DNA of 64,000 nt from Enterobacteriaceae bacterium RIT691 (GTDB lineage Bacteria > Pseudomonadota > Gammaproteobacteria > Enterobacterales > Enterobacteriaceae). The stretch spans positions 62,001 to 126,000 of the forward strand of contig WJYM01000007.1 in assembly GCA_009668205.1 (NCBI GenBank), read 5' to 3'. The notes beneath the pieces were generated by a model that saw only the letters and a list, made by a program, of their open reading frames with translations, was not told where the DNA came from and made no database searches. Of the stretch, positions 9,372 to 16,708 are shown in pieces. The translations under genes and the position numbers were made by a program. The number at the start of each line of letters is the position of its first letter. Positions within the stretch are counted from its first letter, which is position 1.

Positions 9372-11105
9372 TTACAGGGCCGGTGCGATATCTCCCTGAT
9401 GGTGCATGACGATCAGGTTGTCCGCACCCGCAGCGATACCATCAGGCATCACGTTTTCCAGACGCAGGACGTCACCCATGATCTGGCTGAATACCGGTGC
9501 AGAAACGGCACCGCCGTAGTACTTCCCGTTCGACGGGTTGTTGATTACGACCACCAGGGCGTATTTAGGATTGCTGGCCGGGGCGACGCCTGCAGTATAA
9601 GCAATGTACTTATCGACATACTTACCGTCATCACCGATTTTCTTTGCAGTCCCGGTTTTTACCGCCACGCGGTAATTATGCACAGCAGCTTTAATGCCGC
9701 CCCCTCCCGGTAACGCCACGCTCTCCATCATATGCTCAACTTCGTGAACAATGTTCGCCGACATGACCTGCTGCCCGACGACGGGCGGATCAATACGGGT
9801 GATGGAAAGTGGGCGGTTCACACCATAACCCCCGATGGTGGCATAGACGTGCGCCAGTTGAAGCGGCGTCACCATCAGGCCATAACCAAAGGAGAACGTT
9901 GCACGATCCAGTTGCCCCCAGTAGCGACGCTGTGGCATCAGTCCCTGACTTTCGCCCGTCAAACCAAGACCGGTCGACTGACCAAAACCAAAGGCCTGAT
10001 AGGTATCCAGCAGATGTTGAACCGGCATCGCTAACGACAGATGAGACACACCGGTATCACTCGATTTTTGTAAAATTCCGGTCAGAGTCAGCTCCGGGTA
10101 ATAGCCCACGTCGTGAATTTTGTGCCCATCTACGATGTAAGGATGGGTATCGACAACGCTGTCAGGCTGCACAATACCCTGCTGCAATGCCGTCATAATC
10201 ACCAATGGTTTCACTGTCGAACCGGGTTCAAAGGTGTCACTGATGGCACGATTACGGAAATCGTCCAGCGTCGCTTTCTCGCGATTGTTCGGATTAAAAT
10301 CCGGATAACTCGCCATCGACAGAATTTCACCGGTATCGATTTTGATCAGCACTGAGGCGCCCGATTCAGCTTTGTTCCAGCGCACGGCATTATCAAGCGC
10401 ATCTTCGGTGACCGTTTGCAGGCGTTCATCAATGCTTAACTGCAGATTATGGGCGGGAACCGGCGTCTGCTCGGTCAGGTTTTCGATGACCCTACCAAAG
10501 CGATCCTGGCGTACCTTTCTGAGACCGGGCTGTCCTTCCAGTTGGGCATTAAAGCTCTTTTCAACGCCTTCAATCCCCTGGTCGTCAATATTGGTGAAGC
10601 CCAGTAAATTCGCCGCGACATGCCCGGCCGGATAAAAGCGGCGCGACTCATCACGCAGGTTAATGCCGGGCAGGCGCAGTTTATTGACCCATGCCGCTTG
10701 CTGTGGGTCAACCTGACGGGCCAGGTACATAAAGCGTGAGTGAGGATGCTGATTAATACGGGTGCGTAAATCGGTAAGTGTAATGTGCAATGCGGCAGCC
10801 AGCGCCTGCCAGTGAGCGTCATAACCGACCCCGCCTTTGGAGAGCAGCGTCTGGGGATCTGCCCAGATGGCGCTGACCGGCACGCTCACGGCCAAAGGTC
10901 GGCCATTGCGATCAACGATCATTCCACGAGGGACATCAATGGGAACCTCGCGTACAGATCGCATATCTTCTTGTTTTACAAGATTATCAGGGGAAATGAT
11001 CTGTAGCCAACCGACACGAGCCAGCAGCAACCCAAGACAACAACAAATACCTAGGCACACCAGTCCAAAGCGGACAGGCGTAAAATGAGGGTGATGGTTT
11101 TGCAC
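9372..11105 (-). CDS. Second FtsI-type transpeptidase (PBP3-SAL-like)
   Basis: A 577-residue class B penicillin-binding protein, a paralogue of division transpeptidase FtsI/PBP3, with a short cytoplasmic tail, one membrane helix (about 14-34), a pedestal domain and a transpeptidase domain. Catalytic motifs are S296-T-V-K299, S348-S-D350 in place of the usual S-x-N, and KTGTA at 483-487. K-12 lacks the gene here, but Salmonella has it at the same place between rlmA and cspC; there the protein, PBP3-SAL, replaces FtsI at acidic pH. The main ftsI would lie in the dcw cluster, outside this window. Orthology to PBP3-SAL rests on position and overall resemblance. Confidence 0.88.
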   Translation of the reverse strand: MQNHHPHFTPVRFGLVCLGICCCLGLLLARVGWLQIISPDNLVKQEDMRSVREVPIDVPRGMIVDRNGRPLAVSVPVSAIWADPQTLLSKGGVGYDAHWQALAAALHITLTDLRTRINQHPHSRFMYLARQVDPQQAAWVNKLRLPGINLRDESRRFYPAGHVAANLLGFTNIDDQGIEGVEKSFNAQLEGQPGLRKVRQDRFGRVIENLTEQTPVPAHNLQLSIDERLQTVTEDALDNAVRWNKAESGASVLIKIDTGEILSMASYPDFNPNNREKATLDDFRNRAISDTFEPGSTVKPLVIMTALQQGIVQPDSVVDTHPYIVDGHKIHDVGYYPELTLTGILQKSSDTGVSHLSLAMPVQHLLDTYQAFGFGQSTGLGLTGESQGLMPQRRYWGQLDRATFSFGYGLMVTPLQLAHVYATIGGYGVNRPLSITRIDPPVVGQQVMSANIVHEVEHMMESVALPGGGGIKAAVHNYRVAVKTGTAKKIGDDGKYVDKYIAYTAGVAPASNPKYALVVVINNPSNGKYYGGAVSAPVFSQIMGDVLRLENVMPDGIAAGADNLIVMHHQGDIAPAL

Positions 11106-11249
11106 TACAGCTCCCGTCTGCGATTTACAACCCGATGATTTAACGTGAAAAGGCGTCGGGATAACCGCGAAACAATGCTAATAACGACGTTGATTTGCAA
11201 CAAAGCGCGACTGGCGGAGGCTGGATGACATACTTTGCAACATCAAAAT

Positions 11250-11276
11250 AAAAAGCCCCGCAAATGCGAGGCTTTA
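11250..11276 (-). terminator. Rho-independent terminator of yobF-cspC
   Basis: On the minus strand the stem AAAGCC-CGC / GCG-GGCTTT with an ATTT-type loop is followed by a T-rich run (TTTTTATTTT), 36 bases after the cspC stop codon. Confidence 0.8.
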
Positions 11277-11311
11277 TAGCTGATTTCAAGATGAGATCAG
11301 TGGATTCGAAA

Positions 11312-11521
11312 TCAGATAGCGGTTACGTTAACAGCTGCTGGGCCTTTCTGGCCGTCCTGAATTTCGAACTCAACGTTCTGGCCTTCAGCCAGAGTTTTGA
11401 AGCCGTTACCCTGGATTGCAGAGAAGTGTACGAACACGTCTTTGCTGCCGTCAGCAGGAGTAATGAAACCAAAACCTTTAGACTCGTTGAACCACTTAAC
11501 TTGACCTTTAATCTTTGCCAT
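11312..11521 (-). CDS. cspC: Cold-shock-like RNA chaperone CspC
   Basis: A 69-residue single cold-shock domain that binds single-stranded RNA and DNA; in E. coli it affects stability of rpoS and stress mRNAs and antitermination. RNP1 (KGFGFI) and RNP2 (VFVHF) are present. Sequence is practically that of E. coli CspC. The ATG at 11521 has AAGGA upstream and gives the family length; an in-frame TTG two codons earlier is not needed. It lies 40 bases downstream of yobF, with which it forms an operon in E. coli. Confidence 0.97.
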
Positions 11522-11561
11522 TTGCAAAATTCCTTAGAGTGTTTTCTTCGCCCGTGGGCGC

Positions 11562-11678
11562 TTACATAGCTAAAACTGAGACATTACTGCATGAGGCACT
11601 AATATAAGGTTCGGCAGAGAAGCGGTATTCAACGACAACGTGTTTACTCAGAACTTCTTTACTGAAAATGCCACACAT
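11562..11678 (-). CDS. yobF: Small stress protein YobF, short form
   Basis: A 38-residue frame beginning [14 protein letters not shown], clearly the enteric YobF, whose E. coli form has 47 residues. The match runs through YRFSAEPYI and ASCSNVSVL; here a TAA then follows LAM, so the last nine or so residues of the K-12 protein (LCLRAKKTI) are absent. The gene precedes cspC as in E. coli, where the two are co-transcribed and YobF accumulates under heat and other stress. Function is unknown. The start is fixed by homology. Confidence 0.88.
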   Translation of the reverse strand: MCGIFSKEVLSKHVVVEYRFSAEPYISASCSNVSVLAM

Positions 11679-12278
11679 AAACAGAACTGTACCTCGTTTA
11701 ACCCAAAACGTGTTATCACACACAACGATAATAATGGCAAGCCATTTTTAAACATGTCTCGATCAGTCGCACAAATTCCAAAACAGAGTGTCTATTGTCT
11801 GCACATTTATGCGGTTTTTAAGACACGCATCATCCTTTATGGATTGGGTGTAACAACCGCCACACGGCGCTCTCTGCGACTTTCTTACCTTAGCTCAACG
11901 GCTTTGACGCGTCCATACGGCCTCGCTGTAAACGTGAGAATTTTCTAAGCAAAGAAACTTTTTTGCATAAATATTCTTCAGATAGCGTCATCACCGCTTA
12001 TAAAAAACGCTTAATCTAACCACCTAAAATATTATTTAGTGTGACCCCTAATAATGAAAGCCTGATGACACTGCGGCATCCGGAGGCAATAAAAACGTTT
12101 CGCTGTTTATCTACAAAGAATTATCTCTTAATGGAGCACTGTTGGCATTGCGGGGATATATTTGGCGAAAAACAAGACAGGATTAAGAACATTTAGTGAT
12201 ATATCAGAACCAAAGGTGCAAAGGTGTACGACCGGAGTACACATCCCGGCGGTCAAAGCCACCGGGACGATCCGAAGA
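11679..12278. other. yobF-yebO intergenic region
   Basis: About 600 bases without a convincing gene. The left part should contain the yobF-cspC promoter and its leader, read leftward. Near the right end, 12246-12268 forms an imperfect hairpin (TCCCGGCGG / CCACCGGGA) just past the yebO stop, which could end yebO transcription although no T-run follows. Short frames on both strands lack ribosome-binding sites. Confidence 0.5.
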
Positions 12279-12572
12279 TTAACGCTCCGCCACCAGACGG
12301 ATCATATCCTCATCTTTTTCTTGCTCGTTAGCCTGTTCAGCGACCTTCACCGGTTCTGCTTTCTCCGGTTCATTGGCTTCACAAAGACGGCGCAGAAGTG
12401 CATTCTGACGCTTTTGCAGATCCACCATCGTTTCCAGGAGCTCAATCTGCTCATGGGTTCTGGAACTGGCACGGTTAATAAAGAACCATAATACCAATCC
12501 AATGACCAACACCAGCAGAGACATCGCCAGTGAGGCCAGACCCAGCATTCCGGAATTCATCAAATCAAACAT
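12279..12572 (-). CDS. yebO: Membrane protein YebO
   Basis: A 97-residue single-span membrane protein. The helix is at about 12-32, followed by a charged coiled-coil-like segment (HEQIELLETMVDLQKRQNALLRRL) and an acidic tail ending DMIRLVAER, as in E. coli YebO (95 residues). GAGGTG precedes the ATG. It lies 71 bases downstream of mgrB in the same direction and may share its transcript. Function is unknown. Confidence 0.92.
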   Translation of the reverse strand: MFDLMNSGMLGLASLAMSLLVLVIGLVLWFFINRASSRTHEQIELLETMVDLQKRQNALLRRLCEANEPEKAEPVKVAEQANEQEKDEDMIRLVAER

Positions 12573-12643
12573 TTCACCACCTCAAATTGGACCTGCTATT
12601 CTACCACCCAGGCTGAGGAAGGAAATCACTCACAAGAAAATTC

Positions 12644-12790
12644 TTACCAGGGAATGAATTTATTGATCGTGCAGATACCGCTGAAGAACTGAACATCCTG
12701 ATCGCACAACACGTTGATCATCTGGGTCCACAACAGTACGCAGACCAGCAGCAGAACAATAATCAGGATAATCCGCCGTAACTTTTTCAC
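12644..12790 (-). CDS. mgrB: PhoQ inhibitor peptide MgrB
   Basis: Small inner-membrane protein that binds the sensor kinase PhoQ and lowers its activity, giving negative feedback on the PhoPQ regulon. The frame starts at GTG, as in Klebsiella, behind a GGAG, and codes for 48 residues, one more than the 47 of E. coli and Klebsiella; the extra residue lies in the membrane segment. The periplasmic end is conserved, with Cys29 and Cys40 in [21 protein letters not shown]-like order and the terminal Trp. Loss of mgrB is a common cause of colistin resistance in Klebsiella; here the gene is intact. Confidence 0.95.
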   Translation of the reverse strand: MKKLRRIILIIVLLLVCVLLWTQMINVLCDQDVQFFSGICTINKFIPW

Positions 12791-12838
12791 TCAGATCTCC
12801 GTGAAATCATATTTATCGACACCTTAGCACGCTAACCT

Positions 12839-12855
12839 TAAACCGCGGCTAACTG
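12839..12855 (-). promoter_or_regulatory. Possible PhoP box of mgrB
   Basis: Read on the minus strand, CAGTTA-GCCGC-GGTTTA has the PhoP direct-repeat layout (T/G)GTTTA-N5-(T/G)GTTTA. The second half fits fully and the first has two mismatches. It lies about 50 bases upstream of the GTG start; mgrB is a known PhoP target. Confidence 0.45.
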
Positions 12856-12948
12856 TAACGGAGAGTGTTCACTTTCGGAATCATCGACTTGTTTCAGATC
12901 GTGAACAAAATACCCTTAGCGCAGGAAGTTAAAATAACGAGGCATATG

Positions 12949-13188
12949 ATGCGTATTATTATTCGAACCATACTGATTTTAGCCCTTGCCTGGGTCGCCC
13001 TGCTGCTTAGCGGTTACGGCGTGCTGATTGGCAGCAATGAAAATGTAGGGGGGTTGGGGCTTCAGTGTAAATACCTGACCTCCCGTGGCACCAGTATCGC
13101 ACAGTATGTGCACTCTGATAGTGGGATAATCGGGCTGACGAACTGCCCTGTTCTGCGCAAAAGTAACGTTGTCGTCGACAAAGGATAA
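12949..13188 (+). CDS. yobH: Small exported or membrane protein YobH
   Basis: A 79-residue protein aligned end to end with E. coli YobH (79 residues). A hydrophobic N-terminal segment (about 5-25, with LLLSGYGVLIGS) is either a membrane anchor or an uncleaved signal. The rest has two conserved cysteines (GLQC and NCPVLRKS). The second of two adjacent ATGs is chosen, six bases after GAGG and at the K-12 length. It is divergent from mgrB and ends at a bidirectional terminator shared with kdgR. Function is unknown. Confidence 0.9.
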   Translation: MRIIIRTILILALAWVALLLSGYGVLIGSNENVGGLGLQCKYLTSRGTSIAQYVHSDSGIIGLTNCPVLRKSNVVVDKG

Positions 13189-13200
13189 GCGAAAAGCATA

Positions 13201-13231
13201 AAAAAAACGCCGCGTTTGCGGCGTTTTTTAT
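13201..13231. terminator. Bidirectional terminator between yobH and kdgR
   Basis: AAAAAACGCCGC-GTTT-GCGGCGTTTTTT is a near-perfect palindrome with A- and T-runs on its two sides, so it can end both convergent genes. Confidence 0.92.
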
Positions 13232-13241
13232 GCGCGGTTGA

Positions 13242-14033
13242 TCAGAACGGGTAGTCGTTATAACCCATCTGTTCAGAAATTTTACGTGCCGCGGTGTGTA
13301 ACATGCTCACATACTCGTGCAGGCGCTCTTCAGAGAAACGGAGCGTCGGGAACGAGATACTCAGACCCGCAATGACCACGCCGAAACGGTCGAAGACAGG
13401 GACGCCGATGCAACGCAGCCCTTCTTCCTGCTCTTCGTTATCTTCACCATAACCCTGTTCGCGGACCTGATCGAGCAACGGCAACAAGGCGTCGGTGCTC
13501 ACGATGGTCCGTTCAGTGCTTTGTTTGTATTCGACCTGCTCGAGGATCTGTTTTACCTCTTCCCGGTCACGCCAGGCCAGCAGCACTTTACCGATTGCGG
13601 TGCTATAGAGCGGATTACGACGACCGATACGGGAATACATGCGCAGATTGTACAGGGAGTCAATTTTGTGGATATAGACGATGCTGTCTTCATCCAGAGC
13701 CCCCAGATGGATAGTCTCTTTGGTGAGGCGCGATATTTCGCGCATCTGAATATCCGCACTGCGAATAAGATCAACATTCTGCAGCGAGCGCGCACCCAGC
13801 TCGAACAGCTTCAGGGTCAGAGAATATTTCTCAGATTCCCCTTCCTGTGCCACGTACCCCAGGGATTTCATGGTCTGTAAAAAACGGTACACCGTGCTTT
13901 TCGACATCATCACACGCTGTGACAACTCGGTGATCCCTATCTCACGCTCTTCGCCAAGCGCCTGCAGAATGCCAAACACCTTCAATACAGAAGAGACAGA
14001 ATCTGGCTGTTTATCCAAATCTGCAACTGCCAT
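13242..14033 (-). CDS. kdgR: Pectin/ketodeoxygluconate regulon repressor KdgR
   Basis: IclR-family transcription repressor (263 residues, same length as in E. coli). An N-terminal winged helix-turn-helix (about 10-75, with ITELSQRVMMSKSTVYRFLQ) precedes an IclR effector-binding domain. It responds to 2-keto-3-deoxygluconate and represses uptake and breakdown of hexuronate-derived sugar acids. The eda aldolase encoded about 29 kb downstream acts on the phosphorylated product of the same route. No terminator separates it from further genes on its strand, since mgrB lies beyond divergent yobH. Confidence 0.97.
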   Translation of the reverse strand: MAVADLDKQPDSVSSVLKVFGILQALGEEREIGITELSQRVMMSKSTVYRFLQTMKSLGYVAQEGESEKYSLTLKLFELGARSLQNVDLIRSADIQMREISRLTKETIHLGALDEDSIVYIHKIDSLYNLRMYSRIGRRNPLYSTAIGKVLLAWRDREEVKQILEQVEYKQSTERTIVSTDALLPLLDQVREQGYGEDNEEQEEGLRCIGVPVFDRFGVVIAGLSISFPTLRFSEERLHEYVSMLHTAARKISEQMGYNDYPF

Positions 14034-14209
14034 TATTCACCTCATTGCGACTGTTTTATAAAATTCAGAACTGGTTTTTATTATAATTTCGCGCGCCCTC
14101 CGCCGCAATCACTCTTCTGCTTCTTCGTTACAAATCTGCGACATACTGCCGATTAATCAATGCTAAAATCATTCTCTGCATAATGATTTCAACGCGAACT
14201 TATTTTCAT

Positions 14210-15583
14210 ATGGATAAAACAGTTTCTGATGGCTTGCCGCTGCCGCAGCGCTACGGTGCAATCCTGACCATCATTCTTGGTATCTCAATGGCCGTTTTGG
14301 ATGGCGCGATTGCCAACGTGGCACTGCCAACTATCGCAAGCGATCTGAATGCTTCACCTGCTGCGTCAATCTGGATTGTTAACGCCTACCAAATAGCCAT
14401 CGTCATTTCATTACTGAGCCTGGCTTTTCTGGGCGATATGTTTGGCTACCGCCGGGTGTATAAATGTGGTTTGGTGGTGTTTACCTGCACGTCACTGGCC
14501 TGTGCCCTCTCCCACTCACTGGAAATGCTGACGCTGGCGCGTGTTGCCCAGGGTTTTGGTGGCGCAGCATTGATGAGCGTAAACACCGCGCTAATTCGCC
14601 TGATTTACCCACAGCGCTTTTTAGGGCGTGGGATGGGGATTAACTCCTTTATTGTGGCAGTCTCCTCGGCGGCTGGCCCCACGATTGCCGCCGCTATACT
14701 CTCTGTCGCCTCCTGGCAGTGGCTGTTTTTGATTAACGTACCGCTGGGCATTCTTTCTTTCATACTGGCGATGCGTTTTCTGCCGGCGAACCCGTCGCGC
14801 AGCCAGGCTCCCCGTTTCGACCTGCCAAGCGCGGTGATGAATGCGTTGACCTTTGGATTGCTGATAACCGCCCTGAGCAGTTTTGCGCAGGGTCAGTCCC
14901 TGCCGCTGGTGGGTGCCGAGTTAGCTGGCATGCTGGTCGTGGGCTATTTCTTCGTCCGCCGCCAGTTGACGCTTCCGGTTCCGCTTTTACCGGTGGATTT
15001 ACTGCGTATCCCGCTGTTCTCGCTGTCGATTGGCACATCGATCTGCTCATTCTGCGCCCAGATGCTGGCGCTGGTTTCACTGCCCTTTTTCCTGCAGTCC
15101 GCCATGGGGAGAAGTGAAGTTGAAACCGGCTTGTTGCTGACACCGTGGCCACTGGCAACGATGGTGATGGCTCCGCTGGCCGGGTATTTGATTGAAAAAG
15201 TGCATGCCGGGTTATTGGGGGCGGTGGGCCTGATGATCATGGCCTGTGGTCTGTTTGCTCTGGCGATGCTCCCGTCTGCACCACACGACCTGGATATTAT
15301 CTGGCGCATGATCCTTTGTGGTGCCGGGTTCGGCCTGTTCCAGTCGCCCAACAACCATACCATCGTCTCCTCTGCCCCACGTAATCGTAGCGGCGGTGCG
15401 AGCGGTATGCTGGGAACCGCCCGGCTGCTTGGCCAAAGCACGGGGGCCGCGCTGGTGGCATTGCTGTTCAACCTGCTTGGCAGCGCCGGTACGCATACCT
15501 CATTGCTGCTCGCGGGAACGCTGGCGGTTATCGCCGCCATCGTCAGCGGACTTAGGATCACCCAGCCTCGCGTCGGAGTATAA
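14210..15583 (+). CDS. yebQ: MFS transporter YebQ
   Basis: Drug:H+ antiporter-type (DHA2, 14-helix) major facilitator. About 457 residues match E. coli YebQ closely, with motif A-like GDMFGYRRVYK after helix 2 and motif C-type sequence in helix 5 (SAAGPTIAAAI). Substrate is unknown. The start at 14210 (MDKTVSDGLPLPQRYG) fits the K-12 N terminus; an in-frame ATG nine codons upstream exists, and neither has a strong ribosome-binding site. The gene is divergent from kdgR, so KdgR control is possible but no operator was identified. Confidence 0.92.
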   Translation: MDKTVSDGLPLPQRYGAILTIILGISMAVLDGAIANVALPTIASDLNASPAASIWIVNAYQIAIVISLLSLAFLGDMFGYRRVYKCGLVVFTCTSLACALSHSLEMLTLARVAQGFGGAALMSVNTALIRLIYPQRFLGRGMGINSFIVAVSSAAGPTIAAAILSVASWQWLFLINVPLGILSFILAMRFLPANPSRSQAPRFDLPSAVMNALTFGLLITALSSFAQGQSLPLVGAELAGMLVVGYFFVRRQLTLPVPLLPVDLLRIPLFSLSIGTSICSFCAQMLALVSLPFFLQSAMGRSEVETGLLLTPWPLATMVMAPLAGYLIEKVHAGLLGAVGLMIMACGLFALAMLPSAPHDLDIIWRMILCGAGFGLFQSPNNHTIVSSAPRNRSGGASGMLGTARLLGQSTGAALVALLFNLLGSAGTHTSLLLAGTLAVIAAIVSGLRITQPRVGV

Positions 15584-15611
15584 AAAAAGCGCCTCGGTTG
15601 AGGCGCTTTTT
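15584..15611. terminator. Bidirectional terminator between yebQ and htpX
   Basis: AAAGCGCCTC-GGTT-GAGGCGCTTT is flanked by A- and T-runs and lies between the convergent stop codons. Confidence 0.92.
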
Positions 15612-15635
15612 ACTTAGGGTCGTGCTGTGAAATCG

Positions 15636-16517
15636 TTATTTCAGGTATTGGCCGCTGCGCAGCGCTTCAATACGCTTGTCCAACGGCGGGTGCGTCATGA
15701 ACAGTTCGCTCATCGATTTTGCCTTACCGTTGATGCAAAACGCCATCATGCTGCTGGCTTCCTGCGGTTCATAGCTGGTTTTCAGCCGCTGCAGCGCGGC
15801 AATCATCTTCTCGCGCCCCACCAGTTTCGCGGAACCGGCATCAGCATGGAACTCACGGTAGCGGGAGAACCACATGGTGATGATGCTGGCAAGAATACCA
15901 AACACCAGTTCCAGAACCGTCGCAACCGCGAAATAGATCAGCGGGTTACCGTTGCTGCTCTCCCCGTCGTCACGGTTACCACCGAGGAAACCGGCCGCAA
16001 TCTGCGCGATTACGCGGGAGATAAAGATAACAAAGGTGTTCACCACGCCCTGAATCAGCGTCATGGTGACCATGTCGCCATTCGCGATGTGGCTAATTTC
16101 ATGAGCAATAACCGCTTCCGCTTCATCACGGCTCATGTTTTGCAGCAGACCCGTACTCACCGCCACCAACGACGCATCACGGCGTGCGCCAGTAGCAAAG
16201 GCGTTGATGTCCGGCGCGTGATAAACCGCAACCTGCGGCATACCAATCCCTGCCTGACGAGCCTGCTGGGCGACGGTGTTCATCAACCAGCGTTCTGTCT
16301 CGTTGCGCGGCTGTTCGATAACTTCACCGCCAACGGATTTGAGCGCCATCCACTTCGACATCAGCAGAGAGACAATAGAGCCCCCGAAACCGAACAGCAG
16401 CGCCATGATAAGCAGACCCGTCATGCTGCTCGACTGAATTCCCGTCAGGCTTAGCACCAGCCCGAAAACGACCATGACCGCCAGGTTGGTCATCAGGAAG
16501 AGCGCAATTCGCATCAT
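15636..16517 (-). CDS. htpX: Membrane-bound zinc protease HtpX
   Basis: Integral-membrane M48 metalloprotease (293 residues) that takes part in quality control of inner-membrane proteins together with FtsH. Two N-terminal helices (about 4-24 and 35-55) come before the active site H139-E-I-S-H143, with the third zinc ligand E222 in REFHADA; a second helix pair lies at about 155-212. The start at 16517 (MMRIALFL) gives the exact E. coli length; an upstream in-frame start would add 16 residues with no support. In E. coli it is under CpxR; I saw only one partial CpxR half-site upstream. Confidence 0.97.
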   Translation of the reverse strand: MMRIALFLMTNLAVMVVFGLVLSLTGIQSSSMTGLLIMALLFGFGGSIVSLLMSKWMALKSVGGEVIEQPRNETERWLMNTVAQQARQAGIGMPQVAVYHAPDINAFATGARRDASLVAVSTGLLQNMSRDEAEAVIAHEISHIANGDMVTMTLIQGVVNTFVIFISRVIAQIAAGFLGGNRDDGESSNGNPLIYFAVATVLELVFGILASIITMWFSRYREFHADAGSAKLVGREKMIAALQRLKTSYEPQEASSMMAFCINGKAKSMSELFMTHPPLDKRIEALRSGQYLK

Positions 16518-16672
16518 AATATTCTTTAACCTCGTTGTAACAATACGCACTATGCGGTTACCCATATCGTATGGGTCTTATGGCAATTTTCAACTATCGG
16601 AGGCCGCTAAGTCACGAGAAAGACACAACTTTACACAATTATATCTCAGGCTGACGTGGGCAAAAGGCAGGT

Positions 16673-16702
16673 AAAAAAAAGAGGCACAATTTCTTGTGCC
16701 TC
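16673..16702 (-). terminator. Rho-independent terminator of prc
   Basis: On the minus strand the stem GAGGCACAA / TTGTGCCTC (loop GAAA) is followed by a run of T residues, six bases beyond the prc stop. Confidence 0.9.
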
Positions 16703-16708
16703 TGGCGG

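Noticed and set aside
11640-11948. Plus-strand frame of about 100 codons across yobF and its promoter
   Set aside because: It is antisense to yobF, has no ribosome-binding site and reads as random composition.
12131-12196. 21-codon plus-strand frame with a C-x-x-C motif (MEHCWHCGDIFGEKQDRIKNI)
   Set aside because: No Shine-Dalgarno sequence and no known relative; a CxxC in a frame this short is expected by chance.
16600-16660. CpxR operator upstream of htpX
   Set aside because: Only one GTAAA half-site was found; the required second half at five-base spacing is absent.
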